In this document: in pieces, positions 21,187-36,036 of the stretch
Position numbering within the stretch: the stretch's first letter is position 1
Layout of the letters: each line of letters opens with the position of its first letter
NCBI GenBank assembly: GCA_014332815.1
Contig: JACSZT010000021.1
Span: forward strand, 1 to 64,000
Direction of reading: 5' to 3'
Source: Weissella confusa
Lineage (GTDB): Bacteria > Bacillota > Bacilli > Lactobacillales > Lactobacillaceae
DNA length: 64,000 nt
Translations under genes and position numbers: made by a program
Notes under the pieces: generated by a model
Seen by the model: the letters and a program-made list of their open reading frames with translations, nothing else
Told to the model about the DNA's origin: nothing
The model's database searches: none

Positions 21187-22571
21187 CCGGAATATCACGA
21201 ACAGCCTTTTGAAAATCCAACAACCCATCTGGCGCCAAATTAGTTACAATTGGGTTAAGGGGTTGGATGAAATCTTTTTTAATCATATTAATTATTCTCA
21301 CATTCTTCCCAAGTAGTAATTATTATAACAATAATCACTTACTTTTCTAGCTGTGTTTTGTGAAGAAAATATGAATGTCAAACATCACAATCATGTTGTC
21401 TTCGCCATCATAGTTCAAGTCGTACTTCTTGTTGAAGTATTCAACCGCTGCATTACGCAACTCACGCTCACCTTGTGACTCGGCATAGTGTGAATTGTCT
21501 TCACGAACTGATTCAATGATGCGTTCCTTAATTGCGTCATCAACGTTAAAACCAGGCTCTCCGAACGTCAAACGAACCAAGCCATTCGCCATCGCTTCAT
21601 CAACCTGTTCAGGCGTCAACTTGAACTTCGTTGGACGCGTGTTGATTGAAATCTTCGTCCCATGGGCTAAGTCCAATGACGCAAAGTATGGTGGGTATGC
21701 CGGTTCGGGCACGATTACACCTTCGTTGTCGTTCAACAATGTCAAGAAGACAACGTTAATCGCTTCAGACACACCGATGCTCGTTTGATCCGGAATCAAC
21801 TTTGCCAATGATACGTGTTTTTGATCGTATGTCAATTGTGAGTAGATTTCGTCTGAAATGACCCATAGGCGGTGCTTCTTGAACACTTCAGCCAAGGCAA
21901 TCAATTCATCTTCTGAATACGTCACACCCGTTGGATTTGATGGGTAGTTAAACAAGATGGCCTTGACTGGCACCTTGTAAATGTCACGCATTTCATCAGC
22001 AACTTCCGCAGCCGTTGTCACGGCAACCAACGCACCATCTTGCAAAACCTTTGGCAATGAGAACGTCAACGCACCGTGCACCTTTTGGGCGTAGTCAATG
22101 AAGCTCTTTTCACCAAGAATAAAGCCGATACGGTATCCCGTCATGGCGTGTGACTTTGACAATCCCGTAATCAAAACAGGCGTGTATTCTGAGAAAGCAT
22201 CCCCAGGAATGATGGCGACCTTGGCCTTTTCTGCCAAATCAACGGCGAAGTCAAAGCCGCTCTTGCCCATGTCTTCAGGAATCTTCGCGAAGATGTAGAA
22301 AGCCCCTTCTGGGTTAACCATCTCGAAACCAAGTTCCTCAAGTTGTGGACGCAACCAGTCACGACGACGCTTGACAAATCTTATTTATAATCATTTTTTC
22401 AAAGAATTTAAAAATGCAAAAACAACCCCAGCCAAGGCAATTCTTAGCTGGGGTTAGATTTTATTTATGAAAATTAATTATTGTCCACGGCGCTCAGCAA
22501 AGTACGCCTTCATGCGCTTCATTGCTTCAGCCAAGTCTTCATCTGATGCAGCGTATGAAATACGCACGAAT
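21187..22571 (-). CDS. PLP aminotransferase, paralogue of PatA
   Basis: DI plus 21284-22468, 394 residues. Start complement of 21284-21286; stop 22478-22480. N-terminus MIKKDFIQPLNPIVTNLAPD, then [71 protein letters not shown] (PLP lysine), FVRISYAASDEDL. Strongly similar in motif order to the operon PatA, so probably an aspartate- or aromatic-type class I enzyme. Stand-alone, with its own terminator; substrate unknown. Confidence 0.88.
22421..22455 (-). terminator. Terminator after second aminotransferase
   Basis: AACCCCAGC pairs with GCTGGGGTT, extended by AAGAATTGCCTTG, and followed by T-rich sequence on the minus strand. Confidence 0.85.
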
Positions 22572-22572
22572 A

Positions 22573-22967
22573 ATCATAACATTCCCGATGATTAGCGTTA
22601 ACGTTGGCAAAATAAAAATTGGCCAACGTCCCTTAACCATTGGTAACAAGATTGATTGTAATCCAACCAAGATAATTGATAACACCGTTGTATGCGATAA
22701 AACCTCTTTCATAAAGCCCATATAAACTCCTATCAATAAAATCCAATGCATAATCAATATATCCTTTTATAAACTCCATTATCAGCCCTCCTGTTACAGT
22801 GTAGTATAACAGTGCAACACCTAAGATACAAGAAAATCGCGAACGATTTATCAGTGGTTACCAGTTCGACGCGCTTTCGAAACAGAACCCATCAGCAACA
22901 AAAGTCCTGCCAAAACAATGACAACAACCGTCCCTATAACCTGATTTTGCTCGTCATCGTTCGACCA
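22573..22967 (-). CDS. Small membrane protein, 98 residues
   Basis: DI plus 22591-22887. Start complement of 22749-22751 behind AAAAGGA; stop 22851-22853. About four hydrophobic segments (HWILLIGVYMGFM, VLSIILVGLQSILL, IFILPTLTLIIGNVMIW, VIGTVVVIVLAGLLLLMG) and a basic tail SKARRTGNH. It is continuous only when the base at 22770 is taken uninverted. It precedes the YtrA-type regulator and exporter and may belong to that stress module. Family unknown. Confidence 0.65.
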
Positions 22968-23363
22968 AACCCAACCCGCGGCGTGTTTCAACTAAGCCGG
23001 ATTCAACAAGTCGTGTAATCGCATTTTGAACTGTTCGGCCATTGATTACCAATTCTGCCGCCAGTTCACGTACACTTGGAACCTTACTCCCCATCTCGTA
23101 TTTGCCATCGAGAATTTCACTTTCCAAATAATCCGCGACCTGAATGTATAAGGGTTCGTTATCATAGGTTCGATAACTCAAATTCTTTACTTCTAACATC
23201 CCCGTTTACCCCTTCTTGTACTGTGACACCACTTGCGTCAAAATATCCTGCAATTCAGCAATTGAGACAAAAGCCAAACTGTTTTTAACAAACGTTTCCG
23301 TCATTGCCGTAATTTTATTGCGACGAATGCGCTGAATTTTTTCTTGATCCGTCGTCACAAAGT
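22771..23363 (-). CDS. GntR-family regulator, YtrA subfamily
   Basis: DI plus 22959-23324, 121 residues. Start complement of 22777-22779 behind ACAGGAGGG; stop 23206-23208. MEFNDNEPLYIQVADYLESE, KVPSVRELAAELVINGRTVQ (recognition helix), SGLVETRRGLGNFVT, then a short C-terminal helix. YtrA repressors control ABC exporters linked to cell-wall antibiotics. An ABC ATPase starts six bases after its stop. Confidence 0.92.
22792..22811. promoter_or_regulatory. YtrA-type operator and promoter
   Basis: TGTTACAGTGTAGTATAACA is an inverted repeat (TGTTA/TAACA) lying 13 bases before the GntR start. It covers a TATACT-like -10, as expected for autoregulation by YtrA-family repressors. Confidence 0.65.
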
Positions 23364-24155
23364 GTGGAATAAATGACACTAGCGACTTCAACACATCGCC
23401 CGATTGATCATCAATCTTAATGACTGCCCCATGTTCTGGATGAATCAATCCCGCTAAGGCCCGCATAAACGTTGTCTTACCTGCCCCATTTTCGCCCAAA
23501 ACACCAACAATCTCCCCAGCCTCAACCGTCAGCGTCATCTCTTTTAAGATTTGACGTAAGCATGCTTCGCGTGACACCGTTAAGGCAAAAATCAAACGTT
23601 CCAGTTGTCCCTTTGATAACTTGCTGATTTTAGCCTGATTATCAATCTTAAGATCCTTACGCAAGGCTTCCCAACGCGCACTATCAAAATCCACATACGC
23701 ATCCTGATAAAAAGCCGCCACCGATGCGACCGTGTCTCGCTTCATCGCCCAATTTAGGTAGTCAATACCACGATCAACGATAATTTGCCCATCCTGAATG
23801 ACAAGGGTACGATCAATGACTGATTCAATCTCGTTAATTTCATGCGTCGACATCAACACAATTGATGATTCTGGTAGCCAACGTAGCAAGCTTTGCAACA
23901 CGCGACGACGCGTCATCACATCCACACCACTGAACGGTTCATCCAAAAGAATAACCTGCTTTGAAGGCGATTGCCAGCGCAACAATCATAACTGGACCAA
24001 CTGCAATCAAAAATGTTCGAAACCCTTCATAACTATCTTTCGCAATGAACTTAACGAGCTTGCTTGTCTTCATCATGATTCAATCCCCTTTCGATTCTCC
24101 GTAACCACCTGGACAAAATATTGTTCCAAGCTCATTTGCTCAGTTGACCGAATTT
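23167..24155 (-). CDS. ABC transporter ATPase, YtrB-like
   Basis: DI plus 23331-24041, 236 residues. Start complement of 23197-23199; stop 24073-24075. Walker A GENGAGKTT, ABC signature KLSKGQLERLIFALTV, Walker B QVILLDEPFSGVD, switch His in STHE. The final 27 residues follow junction 23761/24155 and are open only if the base at 23958 is kept uninverted; otherwise a false TAA appears. Overlaps the permease start by four bases, indicating translational coupling. Confidence 0.92.
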
Positions 24156-24947
24156 ACCAACAACCGAACAACCAAATTACTGATTACAAATTGCCAGTTT
24201 GTCGCAGGTAGCAAAACCAACTTCGCATTTTGCCATGACTGGACTGATTTTACATAAGCCATTATCACATAAAATACCTGTCCAAAGATGACTGGTAGGC
24301 CAATCGCTAATCATAATGAAGTAAATAGCTGAGAACCTCCCGCTTGCCAGCTGTCGCCCAAATTAACCGCCAAGCCAATGAAATTAACAAATAAAAAGAC
24401 GAGCACAATCGCACCGGTTGAGTCTGCTACACCACTAAAGTCCCAACTAAAGTGCAATGCATTGTCAGCTTCACTAGCGTTTAATCCTTTTTCGATGGCC
24501 ATCATCACCAAACGATAAACCCCAGTCACAACCGCGACATTGATTAAAATCTATCGCGTATACATTTTGAAAATCCCGTAAAAAAATCCAAGTGCTAATA
24601 GGCCATCAACCACTCGTGCTGCCCATTCGCCCAGACCCATCCAATCTACCAAATAGGTCTCACCTAGCGAAACGACAATAAACACAATCAAGAAGACAAC
24701 AAAGAAAACCGGACCCTTGGCATACTTGAAACGTGGCATAAAATGAGCAAAACCACACCACCAACAACTAGTACCCCCAAAGTACCGCCAATAATAATCT
24801 TCGTTCGCTTCTTCATTTTTCTCTCCTAAACAATAAACCCATTCGTACTACTTCTATATCCTACATGACGACTACTACTTTGATAAATAACCCGTCGTTT
24901 CTTAAACTTTTTCTTGTCACCTGTCTGGTATTTAGTACGCATCGTTG
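23959..24947 (-). pseudogene. ABC permease with in-frame TGA
   Basis: DI plus 24038-24766, 242 codons. Start complement of 24074-24076; stop 24932-24934. Hydrophobic segments include FLIAVGPVMIVALAIAF, LAIGLPVIFGQVFYVIMAY, VVILINVAVVTGVYRLVMMA-like, IVLVFLFVNFIGLAVNLG, VFFVVFLIVFIVVSLGETYL and VVDGLLALGFFYGIF. One in-frame TGA (complement of 24311-24313) interrupts codon 54 inside a block, so it is not a junction effect; the frame is open on both sides. It is either a sequencing error or a real nonsense change inactivating the exporter. Confidence 0.7.
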
Positions 24948-25937
24948 GTTCCATCGTCATCAAAGCGTCCCCAGCCTTGACTGTTTGACCGTCCTTGACC
25001 AAAATTTGACCAGGCTTCATGCTACCCAATGCGACTTCTTGAATCTGCATTGGTTGAACCACACCAGATTCCTTCAAATCCGGTTGTTCTTGCACCTGAG
25101 TTGTGGCAATCGTGTGCTTCTCATCTGACTTACCAAATTGCGTCAGGGCTTGTGCGGCCGTCAAATCATTTTGGGCATCTGACAAGGCCATCTTGGCTTG
25201 TGTCACGGCATCTTGGCTGCCACCATCTTCTGAATTCATTGCCTTTTGGGCATTATTTAGGGCTTCTTGTTGAATACCCACAGCTGCTTGAAGCTTCGTT
25301 ACCTCAGCCTGTGCTTCACTAACATCCGCCTTACCATCGGCAGATGAAACACCGTTTACAGTGACTTCAGCATCTGGCTTAACCTTGTCGTAGTCACCAT
25401 CGCTAACTGTCGTCACAACTTCCTTCTTTTGTGAGTAAACTTGTAGCTTTGGTGCATCTGGATCCGTTTGATCTAGCACAACAACACCATCAAACTTTGC
25501 AACGGCCGTTGTAGCGACCTTAGCTTGGATGTTTGCAACCTGTTGGCCGTCGACCGTCTTTACGGCGCTCTTAGGCACAACGATACCGTGTTGTGCAAGT
25601 GAAACCGTCACCGGTTGACCATAACGGAATGTGTCATCCAACGTCACCGTGAATTCGTACTTGGCTAGCTTACGGTTACTGTCCTTTGTTGGCACAGCGC
25701 TGACAGTCAAGACATGTTGGGTCGTTTCCTTGTTGTGATACCGTTTTGGTAGGTCTTATTGATATTCGATAACTTAATTAGCGTCATCAATTGTCTCCCC
25801 GTTCTTAGCTGAATCATAATCGGTTACAACGCGATCACGTTCAGATAGGTTAGCCGTAACGATGACATTGTTATCACCTGTGTGAGCATCAACAACCGTC
25901 TTCACCGCGCGACCATTTACGACACGGTAAACCATCT
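24751..25937 (-). CDS. Membrane fusion protein, MacA/HlyD type
   Basis: DI plus 24882-25904, 340 residues. Start complement of 24814-24816 behind TAGGAGAGA; stop 25774-25776. N-terminal anchor (KIIIGGTLGVLVVGGVVV), biotinyl-lipoyl-like half (GSMKPGQILVKDGQTVKAGD), Ala/Gln-rich coiled-coil hairpin (LQAAVGIQQEALNNAQKAMN, ALSDAQNDLTAAQA), beta-barrel (FRYGQPVTVSLAQHGIVVPK), C-terminus [15 protein letters not shown]. It bridges the exporter to the wall. The next ATPase starts within its last codons. Confidence 0.9.
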
Positions 25938-26729
25938 TAAAGCTGCATAGTCGCGACGGCTTAATGTTGTTGTGTCATCATCCGCAAAGAAGTAATCACC
26001 TTCAAACTCACGGTCAAGCATCCCCACGATGTTAATAAACGTAGATTTACCAGAACCTGATGGCCCCATTACCGCCACAAATTCACCGTCCGATATTTCA
26101 AGTGAAATGTCACGCAATACGTGTAACTTTGATTCCTGTCCACCAGATAATTCAGAAGGTTTCTTGTTCCCTTTGTCACCGATACCAAGACGATCAAGCG
26201 TCTCTTGGACTGCTTCCTTGATATCTGAGCGGCGACGTCCCGCGTATACCAATGGCAACGCAACATTGTCGAACACAGACATTTGTTGAATCAACTTAAA
26301 GTTTTGGAAAACCCAACCAATATTACGGTTGCGACGAATTGTTCGTTGCGCTTGTTCGGCAACATGGGCATCGTGCGTTACCATCAAAATAGTGGTTCCT
26401 TCATGATTCAACGCAATAAACAAATCCAAAATTTCTTGGGCAGTATGACTATCCAACGCACCAGTTGGTTCATCGGCCAACAAGAACTTAGGCTTCGCAA
26501 CTAATGCACGCGCAATCGCGACACGCTGTTGTCTGAGACGAACTTGGCCATTTGCTTGTTCACACCGTTACCAATCGACAAAATCGTGATAACAGATGCG
26601 ATACCAATGATAATTCCCAACATCGTCAAAATTGAACGGCGCTTGTTAGAGATGAGTGACTGCCATGACGACTTAATAATTCCCCAAAGGTCCATCTCAC
26701 ATACCTCCTACAATTTGACCGTCAGCCAA
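25741..26729 (-). CDS. ABC transporter ATPase, MacB/LolD type
   Basis: DI plus 25891-26565, 224 residues. Start complement of 25785-25787, overlapping the fusion-protein stop; stop 26697-26699. Walker [11 protein letters not shown]-loop VFQNF, signature [15 protein letters not shown] (formed at junction 26137/26531), Walker [19 protein letters not shown]. Powers the FtsX-like permease that follows at once. Confidence 0.93.
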
Positions 26730-27917
26730 CAATTCGTTAACTTCTGTTCACCGGCGTATCCGTCTAATGTTGTCGAGCCACTCTCAAGACGCTTCAATTT
26801 AACGTTCGCAATCTTGTCAGCATAAGGGCTGTTCTTGATTGTGTTCACATCGGATTGATCCAATCCATTTGAAAAGTAGTCATCTTGCGTGTAGTAAATG
26901 GTTTCCTTAATCATCCCCGACTTGTCATCAACACCAACAACTGTATAACTCAAGCCACCCAACTCAATCGCTTGATTAACCGCTGCATGGGCCGAGCCAT
27001 AATACTTCTTTGCAAAGTCATTTGCAATCGTGACATTACGCTGTGCCAGCTCATTATCTGACTTAGCTAACTTACGACCAGCAATTAACTCAACGTCGCC
27101 ACTGCCCTTTACGACCTTAGCATTTTGGTACTTACCAGAAGATGCTTGGCTACCGTTCTTTTGCAAGTAATCCGTGACCTTTTGGGCCACCTTACCTGGC
27201 TTATCCTTGGTTGCAATCGTCAATTGTACCATTGGATAAGAAGCTGTTTGGGTACCCAGGAACGTGTTGTATGGCAACCAGACTTGCGCTGGCATTTCCA
27301 TTGATGAACCTGCCCCCATCTTTAAAACGTGGCGTTCCGTAGCCCCAACGGCCAAGCGGATACCGATTTCTTGCGTACGCTCTGAAACTGAAATGTACAT
27401 CATGTTCATCACACCGATACCGGCGATGAACAATGAAATACCAGCCACCGCTGACACAAACAGGGCAATCACAGATACATACTTTTGCAATGAAGCCATG
27501 GTTGCACCTTCATCTTCGAATTCTGGCAACCAACCAAAGATAATTCCAATGGCAGTTGTGACACCGAAGACCATCAAGACATTGTTCATTGTGACGACAG
27601 CTGTAATGTTTGGATTGTCCATCACAACCGTAATCAACTTACCCAAACCAGCTCCCATTGCCAAACCGATGACACCACCTGACAAGGTCAACATGACCGC
27701 TTCAATCAAGAATTGCAACCGATTGCGAACACCATGGTGAAATTATTGATGGCACAGCTAAACGGCGAAACTGTTGCATCTGAACTCATTACGCCTACCT
27801 TAGTAATTGGTAATTCGACGCCGTAGAAAAAAGCTTCCGAAAGCAGTGAACGCTCTCGGAAGCTTTTTCAATATTTATCTCAAAATTTCAATCAAATTCT
27901 TGCGTGATGCTTGGCGC
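26533..27917 (-). CDS. FtsX-family ABC permease, MacB type
   Basis: DI plus 26567-27763, 398 residues. Start complement of 26693-26695, one base after the ATPase stop; stop 27875-27877. N-terminal helix ([20 protein letters not shown]), a large extracytoplasmic domain ([49 protein letters not shown]), then [16 protein letters not shown] and three C-terminal helices, ending [13 protein letters not shown]. With the preceding two genes it forms a MacA-MacB-type exporter, typically for peptides or cell-wall-active compounds. Confidence 0.92.
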
Positions 27918-28907
27918 AGTTGATTACATTAATCAACCCTGCCCCCGGCACTGGCATTGTCACAGCGACTGATCGTTTAGCGCTCGGTGCAATTAGGGCC
28001 AGTCAGGCACTTGGGTTGTCATTCCCGAATGAAATTGGGATTATTGGGTTCGACGGTATTTACATCCACAAGTTATCCTCACCTACCCTAACCACGATTC
28101 AGCAACCATTAGGCGTCAGCGACAATGCCGTCGGAACTGCAATGGCAACCGAGTATCTCATCAACCACGGTTTTGAACATGTCATGTATCTTGGTCTCGC
28201 AATCAACGAGCCGTTCGCACTAAATCGCGAAACAGGTTATCGACAAACGATGTTGAAATACGGGTTACCAATTGAAGCGTATGAGTTACCAAATAACGAG
28301 TGTGCTGCGACTGTTGCGCATTTATTGATTCATTTAACTGATGCCCTAAGACACCACGGCTATACATTGGAAGTCCGCCACGACCGTGAATTTGATTTAA
28401 CGAATGTGGATGCCTTTTTAGTGAGTGGTGCACGAAGGTCGGATATTGAGGCACTGCACCTGCCTGTTCCCGTGGTAATCTATGGCATGGAACCCGGTCT
28501 AATTTCAGTAGTTCATGTCTCTAAAATGACTGTTTCTCGTGTCTTAAACCATCCCGAACTAGTCTCACTAGAAATTCAGGAAGATGTGCAACAGGCAATC
28601 CTTGAGCTTGGGTATGTACAGAACCGAGCAGGCCGTGCCTTGGCGAACAAGCGGCATTACAACATCGCCTTCGTTCTACTTGATGATATTGCAGAAATTG
28701 AGCCGTATTGAAGCGCTTTATTTACAAATTCCACTATAGTTCTCTTGATTACAGAATGAAAGCGTTTTCAGAATGTTACCGGTAACATAAAATTAAATTC
28801 TGCCTGCATTTGAAAGTATGCTACACTTAATATAAGTTGGGCGTGTTAGCGCTTTCATTGATTAGGAGGTTTATTCATGGTCTCACTTAACGACGTTGCT
28901 AAGACAG
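27721..28907 (+). CDS. LacI-family regulator of maltose cluster
   Basis: DI minus 27812-28741, 309 residues. Start ATG 28877 behind TAGGAGGT; stop TAG 27824-27826. [25 protein letters not shown] (the two halves meet only after restoration), hinge [19 protein letters not shown], ligand domain with [76 protein letters not shown] and TTIQQPLG. Divergent from the maltose transporter, so probably its repressor. The effector is likely maltose or a maltodextrin (inference). Confidence 0.9.
27826..27870. terminator. Bidirectional terminator, exporter / LacI
   Basis: AAAAAAGCTTCCGA pairs with TCGGAAGCTTTTT around GCGTTCACTGCTT. It separates the convergent FtsX gene and maltose-cluster LacI gene. Confidence 0.88.
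28711..28876. promoter_or_regulatory. Maltose cluster control region: cre and palindromes
   Basis: TGAAAGCGTTTTCA at 28757-28770 matches the CcpA cre consensus. TGTTACCGGTAACA at 28774-28787 is a perfect palindrome, a likely LacI operator. AAGCGCTT (28711-28718) and TTAGCGCTTTCA (about 28846-28857) are further operator-like sites. On the minus strand TTTCAT, 17 bases, TATAGT reads toward the transporter with its -35 inside the cre. All lie in one block. Confidence 0.75.
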
Positions 28908-28908
28908 T

Positions 28909-32273
<3,365 letters not shown>

Positions 32274-34254
32274 CAGCCTTCATGTCCAATGACAACTCAA
32301 AATCATCAAATGGCGTCTTAGCCAAATCAATCAAGTCACCGTCAATGCGGATTTCAGCCTTCACAAAATTCAAAGCGTTGATAGCCTTACCGAAGTACTC
32401 TGGGTACCCATTCTTCCACCAACCAACACGGGTCTTGTCTGGGAACCAGACACCACCAATGTAGACACCTTGCCAGAACTTCTCATCGTAATTTGAATCT
32501 TCGTTCATGACATCGGCATCAATCAAAGATGTCAATTCCAATTGGTGTGTCGCCTTGTCGACTGATACAAAGGTCCAGCGCAAGTCAGCCAATTCCTTCT
32601 TGGCAACTGAGATAAAGCGATCGACGCTAATCTTCACACCCTTCACGATGAATGAACGGTGCAAAATACGTTGAACAGGCGTTTCCGTCACGATACCAGC
32701 AAAGACGTTTCCGACTTGCTTGTCATCATTGACTGACCCAACCGCTGGCAAATCAGATACGAAGCGTTGACGAGCGGCAACTGTAAATTGTGGCACCCCA
32801 AATGGGTTAGCGATTGTACGGGTCATGATAAAGGCTGATTCTTCATCAGCTTCCTTATCCAACACATAACCTTGTTGGGCTTCTTCATCCCCTTCGATTT
32901 GCACATCCGCCTTCTCCCAACGCTTAGCCCAACCAGTTGTGTGGTCGATGACCAAATCGTTGTAGGTATTTGATGCAATGTCAGCAAACAAATCATCCGT
33001 GGCAGCCTTCACAGCATCGTTTGTGTCATAGTCACGTGATGTTGTGACAATGACACGCTTTTCGAATTGTTGGTAACGGTACTTCAACAATGACTTCACG
33101 ACAGCTGGATCAGTAACCCCTAGGTAAACTGGGATGGCAAAAGCTTCCGTATCCCAGTATGTGGCACCACCATACTTCTCACCAGTGAAGCCCTTTGGTC
33201 CGATGTTCAAACGCGCATCGTTACCGTAGTAAGTGGCAAACAAGTGGAACAAGTTAAAGCGAAAACCCTCGTTTTCAAGCCATGAACGGTCACCCGTCAA
33301 GTGCGTGTAGTTGTAGATGGCGTAGGCAATTGTTGAGTTACGGTGAATTTCTTCAAACGTAATTTCCCATTCGTTGTGTGATTCGATACCATCGAAGGTC
33401 ACCATTGGGTACAATGCCCCAGCCAAGCCTTGTTGCTTTGCATTGTGGTAAGCCCCTTCGAACTCTGGTGCAACCGCGTCGATGTTTTCCAAAGCGTATG
33501 ACAAGACCCACTTAGCCATCCAGTTAGTGTAGTTGTTGTTGTTGATGTTGTTCTCGTACTCGTTTGGTCCGGTAACACCGTGAATCATGTACGCATCGTT
33601 GCGTGCTGAATAGTGCACACGGTCAGCCCAGAAGCGCGCGATACCAATCAACACTTCACTTTGGTTAATTGGCAAGTTCTTTGGATCCAAATCACGAACT
33701 GGCACCAATTCCTTGTCCAAGAATGTGTCGTGCGCAACAAAGACGTGACGTGGCACACCGTTGACGTCAGTAACGTCCGCTTCAGGCAAGTACATCTTGT
33801 CGACAACATCTTGCCAGTGCTTGCGTTCTTCAGCTGTAACGTTCAACTTCGTTTGGACGGCCATCTTCAAGTCAGCGGCGATAATTGAGTGAACAGATGG
33901 TGACAATGATGATTCGTGCACCGTGAATGGCTCATAGAATTCATAGTTGTCACGCTTTTGTTGTTCCGTAAAGGCATCTGGGAAGTAGTACATCGCGTGC
34001 AATGTATCTGATTGCTTGATGTATGGTGAACGCAAGATACGGTCCCATGACCAGTGACTGTAGCCTTGCCACTTATCAGGCAAGAATGGTTCGAAGTGCA
34101 ATTGATCATCGCGGACACGCATGCCAGCAAATCCTTGCACGATTGATAGCCAGGCCCCTGTCATTGACGTGATGTGCAAACCATCTGATGTGTCGTTGTT
34201 GTAGTTGTCCAAGTCAAGACGCGCCGTACGCTCGTAGAACTCGACACTCTTATT

Positions 34255-35243
34255 TTAGCGGTGTCCGTGATGACGCCATCCAAGTCAAAGGCAAATCCCT
34301 TAATTTCTGAAAATTTCGTCATCTTAGGCCTCCAAAGTTAGTTTTTCACCGGCCAAATCAATCGTCAATGGCTCACCAGACAACAATTCGACATGTGAAC
34401 CATTTTGGTCAACAGCGACTGACAACAAGCGACCGCGGAATAGGAAGCGGAGAATTCAACGTAGTGGTTATTCTTCCAAGATGCCAACGCCACCTTTTCA
34501 TCGTGTGTGTAGTCATCTTGCTTGTTGCCAGCCTTCAAAATCATCTCAAGACTGCCCATACGGTCAATCCCCTTCAATGACTCTTGCAATTCTGGCGTCC
34601 AAGTCACGTTTACTTGGTCCGCAAGGGCGTGCCAAGCTTGCGTGTGAAAGTCAGGATCTGGTTTGTTTGCAGTTAACGTACTTGGGTCAACAATGCCCAC
34701 AAATGAATCCGTCAATTGCAAACGGTCAAGAATAAATGGCGCGTTCTTTGAAGCTGACGCAACACTAGCCTTGTAGCCCTTGTCGTTCAATTCCTTGATG
34801 AAATCTGCCATCCCCGGCAAAATATCGTCCGGCGTCAAACCAGAAATATTTGCCGCGATGTTTGCTAACGTGACGTCGGCAGTTGACTCAAAGCGAATGT
34901 CAGCGTCGTGCAAAATTTCGGCGTTACCGATTCCCAATGACACTTCGCCAGCCCCGTTAATTGCTTGAATACCCGACGCAGCATCTTCCAAACCGATAAC
35001 TTGCTCTGGTGGCAAGCTCAACAGCTCAGCGGCGCGCACATAAATCAATTAGGACGTGCTGCCATTCTAGGCCTCCTCTAATTAAAATCCAAACAAACTT
35101 GTGTTTACTTAATTATAGTAGGCAAGCTTGTTAATGTCATCAACTAAAAAGGCGCCAGCATAACGAAACTGGCGCCTTCACGGCAAAACTTTGGTTTTGA
35201 GATATTTTTTGAGATTCGTGAGAGGTACAAATTGTTAATCGAG
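34255..35243 (-). CDS. pgmB: Beta-phosphoglucomutase
   Basis: DI plus 34384-35055, 223 residues. Start complement of 34320-34322; stop 35235-35237. HAD enzyme converting beta-glucose 1-phosphate to glucose 6-phosphate. [13 protein letters not shown] (Asp nucleophile and acid), [14 protein letters not shown], cap domain, [29 protein letters not shown], and the C-terminus LANIAANLD restored at junction 34849/35243. Completes the maltose phosphorylase route. Confidence 0.94.
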
Positions 35244-36035
35244 CAGGCACCCCAAACGAAACCTAGTAACGCACCGGCGCGAGGCCCCAAGACCATCGCC
35301 CCAATTGCGACAGTAAACGTAATAATCGTTACCGCTGCCCCAATTGCGAACGCCCCAAGTGGTAATGTGCCCAGCCAAGGAACAACTGACTGTAGCAGAA
35401 TAATTGCAATAAATAATGCCGTCAAAACGAGATGACGACTTATATTCACAAAAGCTGACAAAGCGCCTAGCCCTGCTAACCAAATGGTTTGTTGTCCCAT
35501 TGGACGATTCTTAACGAAGCGCCAGTACAAGTACCCGATAATCAATCCGACCAACATACGTGGCACAATCGCTGTGATTGGGTTACGGAAGATCAAAGCC
35601 CCAATGCTTGGTGCTGATGTCCAAGCGTGCCAAAGTGAACCGTTTTGACGATTAAAGAATGTCAAAACTGGAATTCCAATCAGTGGCACTAAGATTGCCC
35701 CAACAATGATTTCAAAAACACCGTTGAAACCAGCAATTGAAACAATCAAATAATTTGCAAGTCCTGAATCAGGAATTCCAAACGCCGTTGTGTGCATGAC
35801 CGTAAAGCCAATCCACGTGATACTCAACACGAAGAACCAGTACTAAAAAGCGGGAACTATTATCGACAAAAACACCCCTATTACATGGTCAAAATCTACT
35901 TCTGTACCTAAATTTTAACGAACTGCGTCCATTAAAGCTCTTTTGACGTATCAAATTACGAAACTATGGTTATTTTATGAAAAACGCGCAAAAAAAGACC
36001 CGATAGCAGTTGCTACCGAGTCTAAAAATTATCGT
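35047..36035 (-). CDS. ECF transporter S component
   Basis: DI plus 35225-35845, 206 residues. Start complement of 35063-35065 behind AGAGGAGG; stop 36029-36031. N-terminal helix [20 protein letters not shown] with the small-residue motif expected for the ECF-module interface, then [55 protein letters not shown] and three more helices, C-terminus FFNRQNAR. The vitamin bound cannot be told from the sequence alone. A TATAAT-like promoter lies just upstream after the pgmB terminator. Confidence 0.85.
35146..35178 (-). terminator. Terminator after pgmB
   Basis: AAGGCGCCAG pairs with CTGGCGCCTT around TTTCGTTATG, followed by T-run on the minus strand. Confidence 0.88.
35991..36022 (-). terminator. 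Terminator after ECF S component
   Basis: GACTCGGTAGCA pairs with TGCTATCGGGTC on the minus strand, followed by seven T. Confidence 0.85.
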
Positions 36036-36036
36036 T

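Noticed and set aside
35844-36035. ECF S component reading through its terminator hairpin
   Set aside because: Correct junction reading gives a stop (36029-36031) just before the hairpin.
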